Part shown: positions 33,710 through 38,407 of the stretch, one piece after another
How the letters are laid out: every line of letters starts with the position of its first letter
Position numbering within the stretch: position 1 is the stretch's first letter
Assembly (NCBI GenBank): GCA_024680925.1
Contig: JAILBM010000036.1
Coordinates: 1 to 38,407 of the forward strand
Source: Butyrivibrio sp.
GTDB taxonomy: Bacteria > Bacillota > Clostridia > Lachnospirales > Lachnospiraceae
DNA length: 38,407 bases
Direction: 5' to 3'
Translations under genes and position numbers: made by a program
The notes under the pieces: generated by a model
Seen by the model: only the letters and a program-made list of their open reading frames with translations
Database searches by the model: none
Told to the model about the DNA's origin: nothing

Positions 33710-36451
33710 ATGAGGGGAAAAATTAAAAGACTGGAAGCATTGCTCGTGGCAATGCTGTTTTTGGCGGGACTTCTTGGGACAAGTCTTATGCAGATCTATG
33801 CAGAAGAAAACATTGTCATTGAGGAACAGCCAAATGAAGAATTAGAAGTTTATGAGGAGCAATTACCACAGGCTCAGATTACTGAGTTTCAGGATAGTGA
33901 GGAACAAAACACTGAAGAGGCTCCTTCACAGGAAACACTTCCGGAAAATTACAATATTTCTGTAAATGATAATTATCTCGACTTTGGCAGTCTGCAACAG
34001 GGAGATGTTGTATCGGGCCAAAATCTTATTCTCTCCAATACAGGTACAACAGATGTGAATCTTACCTGGGTTGAATCCGACCCTGATGATGCATTTGTAG
34101 TTGATTTTGGAGAATCTTTTCTTGCCGGTGGAAAATCCACAACCTTTGTTGTAAGACCAAACACTGATGCACAAGAGGGAACCCACAGGGCAACAATCAG
34201 ATTTGCTTCTACAGCGGATCCGGGTTATTTAAACGGAGTAGAAATCAGAGCTGTAGTTGTTATTCAACCTAAGAAACCAACAATAACAGGTGTGGTAATA
34301 ACACCTAATGAAGTTTCTCTTTCCAAGGGCAGCAGTTATACTTTTCAGACATCAGTATATGGAACCGGAGATTATTCAAGTGATGTTACCTATGTTTTAA
34401 GAGGCCATGGAAATGAAGGTACATATATTACAAACGACGGTACCTTAGTAGTTGCGGCAGATGAAACATCTAATTCTCTGGCAGTTATTGTAACTTCTGA
34501 GCAGGATTATAATTATCAGGCTTTTGCCAATATCAATCTTATTACCAGCTCTGTTAACGTAGCGGCATCAGCTTCTCCAAAGGAGGGAGGAGTTGTTACA
34601 GGTATCGGTGCTGTTACAAAAGGAAGTAGTGTAACGGTATCAGCTTCTGCCAATAACGGTTATAGATTTGTATCCTGGAACAGTGGAAATACTGTGGTGT
34701 CAACATCTAATACATACACCATAAAGGACATACAGAATGACGTTAATCTGGTGGCAAAATTTGAGAGAAGTTCCTGTAATGTAAAAATTAAAGCCAGCAA
34801 TGATAAAGGCGGTACAGTAACCGGTGGCGGTAAAGTAAATGTTGGCGGAAGTATGGGTATTTCAGCCAAAGTTAATGACGGATATAAATTTGAAGGCTGG
34901 AAAGAGGGAGATAAGATAATCAGTAAGGAGAAATCTTATACGGTATCAAATATCACCTCTGACAGAACTATAACTGCGGTGTTTACGGAAAATAAATACA
35001 AGGTATCCCTTGGAGTTGTTCCTCAGGATACAGGTAAGGTAGAGGGAGCAGGCAGTTATACAATTGGCAAAAATGCGACCATTAAAGCTACTGCTTATGA
35101 CGGATATGTATTTTCATCCTGGACCGTAAACGGACAGGTTGTAAGTAACGATGCTAAGTTTGAACTAAAGAATATCAAACAGGATATTAATGTGGTAGCA
35201 AACTTTGTAAAAAAACAGGCTAAGAGCTATACCATAGAATCCGGACTTATTAAGGGTAGTGAAAATAAGGGTGTTATTACCCCTACAGGTAAAATTTCAG
35301 TAACAGAGGGTCAAAGTGCGGCATATACTATAACACCTTCGGCCGGCTATAAAGTAGAGATGGTTTATATAGATGGTAAAGCTTATCAGGCTGTTAATAA
35401 TTATACCTTTACTAATGTAAAAGGTGGACATAGTATAGCTGTTTCCTTTACTGCAATACCTCAGGCCGTAACACCTGCTGCACAGGCTAAAACAAATACC
35501 TCTAATACTGCAAATGTTACAGCCAAGGCATCTACACAGACTACGCAAAACAGTTCATCTTCTACAGCATCTACTACTCAGAAAACCTATAATTCAGATG
35601 GTTCTATAAAGGCAGATGCGGAGGATGCGGCATCAGGACATGTAGAACAAAATATAGTGGAAGTAGAGGAAGAGGATATACCTCTTGCAGCACCTGAAAT
35701 TAATCAGCAGGAGGATGTGGGAACAGGAGTCCTTGGAACAGTGGGAATATCTGAATATCAGGCAAGACTTTTAATACAGAGCGGTGCTGACGGTGGACTT
35801 CTTAGAAAGTCCTTTGATGATGGATATCTTACATTCCATATAAATAACGGTTATGGTTCAAGTACTCAGGAAACTGCGGAAGAGTTATATTATGAAGATC
35901 CATCCCTTCCGAATCTTGGAGATGTGGTAAACGGACTTTTCTCGGAAAATGAAAAGATATATCTTTACGAAGGCGGAAATGTAGCAGTTAACATTTCTAT
36001 AAGTGACAATACAGATAGTGTTGCGGAAAATATTCAGAAATATATGTATGAAGCAGTGGGAGTTAGAGCCCAGGCATATTTTGAGTTTAATTTTATTAAG
36101 ACTGTAAATGGAAACAGTGAGAATATTACTCAGCTTCCGGATCAAATGGTGGTTAAGGTAAATGTTCCGGATTCTGTCCTTGATAATAATAAAAAGGGAA
36201 AAGAATATGTAATTCTCCGTCTGCATGATCAGAAAGTGGACGTTCTGGCAGATCTGGATGATGATCCCAATACCATTACATTCAAGACAGACTGTTTTTC
36301 ACAATATGCCATAGGTGTTGAAGTTGCAAATGAGAATCTGATTCTTGCATGCCTCTCAATAGCCATGGGAGTAACGGTTACTGTTATATTGATCATTTTG
36401 ATTCTTATTCTTCATAACAGAAGATTAATAAGAAAACATATAAAGCACTAA
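33710..36451 (+). CDS. Large surface protein with InlB-type beta-repeats and C-terminal anchor
   Basis: A 913-residue secreted protein. A signal peptide ends near residue 31 (QIYAEE). An acidic Glu/Gln-rich region runs to about 80, then an Ig-like domain starting YLDFGSLQQGD (about 85-180) and a Big_2-like domain (about 190-280). Three divergent InlB B-repeat/Listeria-Bacteroides-type modules follow at about 283-352, 353-427 and 428-505, each with the pattern GG-V-G, then GY-F-SW or GWK, then a VAKF-type end; a fourth less regular one ends near 585. A Thr/Ser/Gln-rich linker and a mixed region lead to a membrane segment at about 875-902 and a short basic tail. It should be bound to the membrane and exposed outside. 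AAGGAGG is 13 bases before the ATG, unusually far. Its role in the export locus is unknown. Confidence 0.85.
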   Translation: MRGKIKRLEALLVAMLFLAGLLGTSLMQIYAEENIVIEEQPNEELEVYEEQLPQAQITEFQDSEEQNTEEAPSQETLPENYNISVNDNYLDFGSLQQGDVVSGQNLILSNTGTTDVNLTWVESDPDDAFVVDFGESFLAGGKSTTFVVRPNTDAQEGTHRATIRFASTADPGYLNGVEIRAVVVIQPKKPTITGVVITPNEVSLSKGSSYTFQTSVYGTGDYSSDVTYVLRGHGNEGTYITNDGTLVVAADETSNSLAVIVTSEQDYNYQAFANINLITSSVNVAASASPKEGGVVTGIGAVTKGSSVTVSASANNGYRFVSWNSGNTVVSTSNTYTIKDIQNDVNLVAKFERSSCNVKIKASNDKGGTVTGGGKVNVGGSMGISAKVNDGYKFEGWKEGDKIISKEKSYTVSNITSDRTITAVFTENKYKVSLGVVPQDTGKVEGAGSYTIGKNATIKATAYDGYVFSSWTVNGQVVSNDAKFELKNIKQDINVVANFVKKQAKSYTIESGLIKGSENKGVITPTGKISVTEGQSAAYTITPSAGYKVEMVYIDGKAYQAVNNYTFTNVKGGHSIAVSFTAIPQAVTPAAQAKTNTSNTANVTAKASTQTTQNSSSSTASTTQKTYNSDGSIKADAEDAASGHVEQNIVEVEEEDIPLAAPEINQQEDVGTGVLGTVGISEYQARLLIQSGADGGLLRKSFDDGYLTFHINNGYGSSTQETAEELYYEDPSLPNLGDVVNGLFSENEKIYLYEGGNVAVNISISDNTDSVAENIQKYMYEAVGVRAQAYFEFNFIKTVNGNSENITQLPDQMVVKVNVPDSVLDNNKKGKEYVILRLHDQKVDVLADLDDDPNTITFKTDCFSQYAIGVEVANENLILACLSIAMGVTVTVILIILILILHNRRLIRKHIKH

Positions 36452-36470
36452 GTTATATAAAAAGCAATAT

Positions 36471-36527
36471 CAAGGCAAACGGGCCTTGCGACAAAATCGT
36501 CAAAAGCCCTGTTTGCCTTGCTTTTTT
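36471..36527 (+). terminator. Rho-independent terminator after the surface protein
   Basis: A 14-bp stem with one bulged T (36471-36484 with 36506-36520), a 21-base loop and a C-T6 run. It separates the exporter genes from the sigma factor gene. Confidence 0.88.
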
Positions 36528-36590
36528 GTGTAAGGTTTATCAGAAAAGCTTTTATTATGTACTATATGAGTAGTAAATAAATATAAAGTA

Positions 36591-36672
36591 TGCTAAAATA
36601 TTTTTATGCGACTTGAAGAATATTCCATTAGAGATTCACTGATACTGTGGCTTTTGTGGGTTTGTTCTTCAA
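36591..36672 (+). promoter_or_regulatory. Candidate promoter and leader inverted repeat of the sigma gene
   Basis: TGCTAAAAT at 36591-36599 is an extended -10 box. In the following leader, TTGAAGAA (36613-36620) and TTCTTCAA (36665-36672) form an 8-bp inverted repeat with a 44-base gap. The leader is about 120 bases and has no convincing gene. Confidence 0.35.
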
Positions 36673-36729
36673 CGGGGAAAACAACAACTACATATAGATC
36701 GTGGTTTTGTAAAAATGAGGGGTCCAAAA

Positions 36730-37224
36730 ATGTACGATTACGAAGAAATTTACAGAGAGTATGACAAAAAGGTTTTGAGTTATATCCGAACCAGAGTTTC
36801 GAATGTTCAGGATGCTGAGGATATTCATGCTGATGTATTTATGAAGGTTTTGCAGAATCTTCATACCTTTGATGATACAAAGGCATCTATTTCCACCTGG
36901 ATATATACAATTGCTCATAACAAGGTTATCGATTTTTACAGGGTTAATCATGAAAGCCTTCCACTGGAGCTTGATGCTTTGGGAGAAGCTGAACCGTCTT
37001 ATGAAGAAAATCTTAATGACGGAAGTCTTGATATTCTGGCTGAGGCTTTGGAGAAACTTTCTGAAAAGGATAGAAGTATTATAGTTCTTTCCTATTATAG
37101 CGGTTATTCACTCAAAGAAACTGCTGAAAAAATGAATATTTCCTATAATAGTTGCAAACAGCATCATAAAGCTGCACTGGCTAATCTTAAGGAAATACTT
37201 AAGGATTGTGATATAGCAATTTAA
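36730..37224 (+). CDS. ECF-size sigma-70 family RNA polymerase sigma factor
   Basis: A 164-residue sigma factor with only regions 2 and 4. Region 2 covers about residues 8-75 (DAEDIHADVFMKVLQNL, then STWIYTIAHNKVIDFYR, the core- and -10-binding helices). Region 4 covers about 100-155 with the helix-turn-helix SLKETAEKMNISYNSCKQHHKAAL. I use ATG 36730 because GAGGGG is seven bases before it; an ATG 15 bases upstream lies before that site. It has its own terminator-bounded unit downstream of the exporter genes and just upstream of two small peptide genes. It is the natural target of the STAS/RsbW-like pair in this locus, by inference. Confidence 0.9.
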   Translation: MYDYEEIYREYDKKVLSYIRTRVSNVQDAEDIHADVFMKVLQNLHTFDDTKASISTWIYTIAHNKVIDFYRVNHESLPLELDALGEAEPSYEENLNDGSLDILAEALEKLSEKDRSIIVLSYYSGYSLKETAEKMNISYNSCKQHHKAALANLKEILKDCDIAI

Positions 37225-37350
37225 GAGAATTATTAAAGGACAGACATTATTGGGTTATGCTTTTATACAGTAAGTATTAGGATTACGGACATTCGCCGGT
37301 TATATGTAAAAAGCACAGAAAAATATTACACAAAATATTTTTGAAATTAA

Positions 37351-37380
37351 TGTCCCTTTTAAAGAAAGATATCGTATAAA
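37351..37380 (+). promoter_or_regulatory. Candidate ECF-type promoter of the peptide genes
   Basis: TGTCCC at 37351-37356 and ATATCGTATAAA at 37369-37380 lie 24 bases before the 83-aa gene. The second block is shared with the STAS gene leader. No good vegetative -35/-10 pair is seen at normal spacing, which favours use of the adjacent sigma factor. Confidence 0.4.
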
Positions 37381-37403
37381 TAAACAAAGGGAGAACAAAT
37401 ACT

Positions 37404-37655
37404 ATGGAAGATAAAATTAAAGCATTATTTGATTATCAGAAATTTGCAAATAACGAGAAGCTTGCTTCTGTTATAGGAAGCGTCCTTGAAAAGTACTCAC
37501 CGGAGGATCTTAATAACTCCAAGGTGGTTAAGTTTGAGAGAAAGGCCAATGTTGAAAAGCTTTCAGACGATGATCTGTTTGGCGTTAATGCTGCAGGTGT
37601 TAATCAGGCTTACTCACCAAAGTCAATTCTGGACAAGGATGATGATGAAAACTGA
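37404..37655 (+). CDS. Small putative exported peptide precursor, 83 aa
   Basis: No named family with certainty. The product begins with a helix (KIKALFDYQKFANNEKLASVI) of the sort seen in precursor leaders of Lachnospiraceae, then KYSPEDLNNSK, and a stretch EKLSDDDLFGVNAAG that resembles the end of NHLP/Nif11-type leaders (E-L-S-D-D-E-L-x-x-V-x-G-G). The last pair is Ala-Gly, not Gly-Gly. The remaining 18 residues (VNQAYSPKSILDKDDDEN) are acidic and have no Cys. ATG follows AAAGGGAG. The position just after the sigma gene and the leader-like motif suggest a substrate of the C39 exporter. Confidence 0.7.
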   Translation: MEDKIKALFDYQKFANNEKLASVIGSVLEKYSPEDLNNSKVVKFERKANVEKLSDDDLFGVNAAGVNQAYSPKSILDKDDDEN

Positions 37656-37678
37656 ATATGGTAAAAAAGACATTTGAT

Positions 37679-37714
37679 CCGGCATAGAATAATATTATCT
37701 GTGCCGGAAATTTC
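37679..37714 (+). terminator. Weak terminator between the two peptide genes
   Basis: A 10-bp stem starting CCGGCA and ending TGCCGG (37679-37707), one G-U pair, then AAATTTCTTT. The T-run is interrupted, so some read-through to the next gene is likely. Confidence 0.55.
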
Positions 37715-37750
37715 TTTATAGGTTGCGTGTTATTTATAGGGGGTATCAAA

Positions 37751-37981
37751 ATGAGTGATAAGTTAAAGGATGAAGAACTTAATTATGTATCAGGTGGAAC
37801 TGCGATTCTTAATGAAGACGAGGATGTTCATAAAACAGAGTTTGAACTGGCCTGGAATAAAATAGCCAAGAAATTTTCAGCTGAAGAATTAACAGGTAAT
37901 AAGAAGGCAGCCATTTATGATGAATGGGAGATGGCGGATTTTAAACCTGCTGCAGAGTTTTTTATTTCTACAAGAATCTGA
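37751..37981 (+). CDS. Small putative double-glycine peptide precursor, 76 aa
   Basis: A candidate substrate for the C39 exporter. The first 16 residues, MSDKLKDEELNYVSGG, form a short leader with the E-E-L-x-x-V-x-G-G pattern expected for C39 peptidases. Cutting after Gly16 would free a 60-residue peptide that is charged, has no Cys and contains two Trp. It includes KFSAEELTGNK, close to KYSPEDLNNSK in the 83-aa peptide. ATG 37751 is supported by AGGGGG about seven bases upstream; an in-frame ATG eight codons earlier lies before that site. A strong terminator follows at 38007-38048. Confidence 0.75.
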   Translation: MSDKLKDEELNYVSGGTAILNEDEDVHKTEFELAWNKIAKKFSAEELTGNKKAAIYDEWEMADFKPAAEFFISTRI

Positions 37982-38006
37982 TCCTGTATTTCGAATATGT
38001 AATTAT

Positions 38007-38048
38007 GCCCCGTAAACGGAACTGATAATCTGTTTGCGAGGCTTTTTT
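38007..38048 (+). terminator. Rho-independent terminator after the peptide genes
   Basis: A 14-bp stem with one mismatch and two wobble pairs (38007-38020 with 38029-38042), an eight-base loop and six T. It ends the peptide locus. Confidence 0.85.
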
Positions 38049-38050
38049 AT

Positions 38051-38103
38051 ATAATAAGAAATTCCCTCGGCGAGAGAATGTCGTAAGCGACATTCTTTTT
38101 TTA
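38051..38103 (+). repeat. Internally deleted third copy of the 133-bp repeat
   Basis: The first 13 bases match the 5-prime end of the element with two mismatches; from 38066 the sequence matches its last 40 bases or so, including the final hairpin (AGAATGTCG at 38075-38083, CGACATTCT at 38088-38096). About 80 internal bases are missing. It begins two bases after a terminator T-run, as do the full copies. The hairpin plus T-run could itself act as a terminator. Confidence 0.75.
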
Positions 38104-38267
38104 TAAACATTTTGGAATCATATTTTTGAAATAGGGAAAGGAATGTTAAAATAGTAACGGATATTCAATATTCGAGGCACTAAAAGGCATGAACATTTCG
38201 GATGATGATAGTATCATATAAGATATGAGTGTTTTATAAAATAGTATTGTTATGGAGGGTTTTAATA
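38104..38267. other. Promoter region of the last gene
   Basis: A+T-rich. TGTTAAAAT at 38144-38152 is an extended -10 box with TTGAAA at 38126-38131 upstream (15-base spacing). Two small symmetric sites follow: GATATTCAATATTC near 38160 and ATGATAGTATCAT near 38204. Either could be an operator for a sugar regulator. No gene is seen. Confidence 0.4.
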
Positions 38268-38407
38268 GTGCAGGAAATTAATGAAAAGCAATGGGCAGAT
38301 CAGGTTGCCGAAAAAATTATTTCCAAGCTTTTATGGGTATTTGAAGAAAGCAAGGGAAAGGTCCCATACAGCACCGATGAAAATGGCAGATTCGATGACT
38401 GGTCAGA
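38268..38407 (+). CDS. Probable GH88/GH105 unsaturated uronyl hydrolase, N-terminal part
   Basis: Only the first 46 codons are inside the window. A GTG start at 38268 follows GGAGGG at 38254-38259. The start (EKQWADQVAEKIISKLLWVF, then KVPYSTDENGRFDDWS) resembles, from memory, the N-terminus of GH88-type unsaturated glucuronyl hydrolases, which remove the 4,5-unsaturated uronic acid left by polysaccharide lyases. The usual next motif, WWTNGFW, would lie past the window edge. If right, this begins a pectin or glycosaminoglycan use region. Confidence 0.55.
   Translation, partial: MQEINEKQWADQVAEKIISKLLWVFEESKGKVPYSTDENGRFDDWS

Noticed and set aside
36606-36770. 54-codon frame in the sigma gene leader
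   Set aside because: No ribosome site, and it runs into the sigma gene in another frame.
37404-37981. Calling the small peptides lanthipeptide or sactipeptide precursors
   Set aside because: The predicted mature parts have no Cys, and no modification enzyme gene is in the window.

Overview
The window looks like chromosomal DNA from an anaerobic Firmicute of the Lachnospiraceae, close to Butyrivibrio, Pseudobutyrivibrio or Roseburia. The reasons are low G+C content, AGGAGG-type ribosome binding sites, a DUF5717/DUF5716 gene pair, a double-transporter NHLM-type peptide export locus and a HrcA/CIRCE site. The taxonomic call is an inference from gene content. I see no rRNA, tRNA, CRISPR array or transposase.

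Bases 1-10.7k are housekeeping and stress genes on the plus strand. They are purA, translationally coupled to a membrane-anchored HAD phosphatase, a zinc-ribbon membrane protein, a FAD-dependent oxidoreductase with a four-cysteine cluster, a parvulin-type lipoprotein, htpG behind a perfect CIRCE operator, and a hybrid histidine kinase with an odd H-box.

Bases 10.8-18.0k hold a four-gene operon: a 1195-aa DUF5717 protein, an actin/Hsp70-fold DUF5716 protein, a TPR-like protein and a membrane coiled-coil protein. It ends in a bidirectional terminator. purF and purB follow on the minus strand, making the early and late steps of purine synthesis. Divergent from purF is a CbbX/SpoVK-type AAA+ ATPase that may belong functionally with the DUF5717/5716 operon.

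Bases 22.6-27.8k hold a DUF4867 gene and then a complete sugar ABC importer: MsmX/UgpC-type ATPase, two permeases and a lipoprotein binding protein. A long inverted repeat flanks the importer promoter.

Bases 28.1-38.0k are the most interesting region. A STAS anti-anti-sigma protein, a 73-aa stub of the HlyD-like NHLM secretion protein, a C39-peptidase ABC exporter, a second ABC exporter without peptidase, an RsbW-like kinase, a 913-aa surface protein with beta-repeats, an ECF-size sigma factor and two small peptides with leader-like motifs lie in one orientation. I read this as a peptide export locus under partner-switch and sigma-factor control. The two peptides carry the same two modules in opposite order. 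The window ends in the first 46 codons of a probable GH88/GH105 unsaturated uronyl hydrolase.

A 133-bp structured repeat occurs twice (7841-7973 and 27805-27937), with an internally deleted third copy (38051-38103). Each copy begins directly after the T-run of a Rho-independent terminator.
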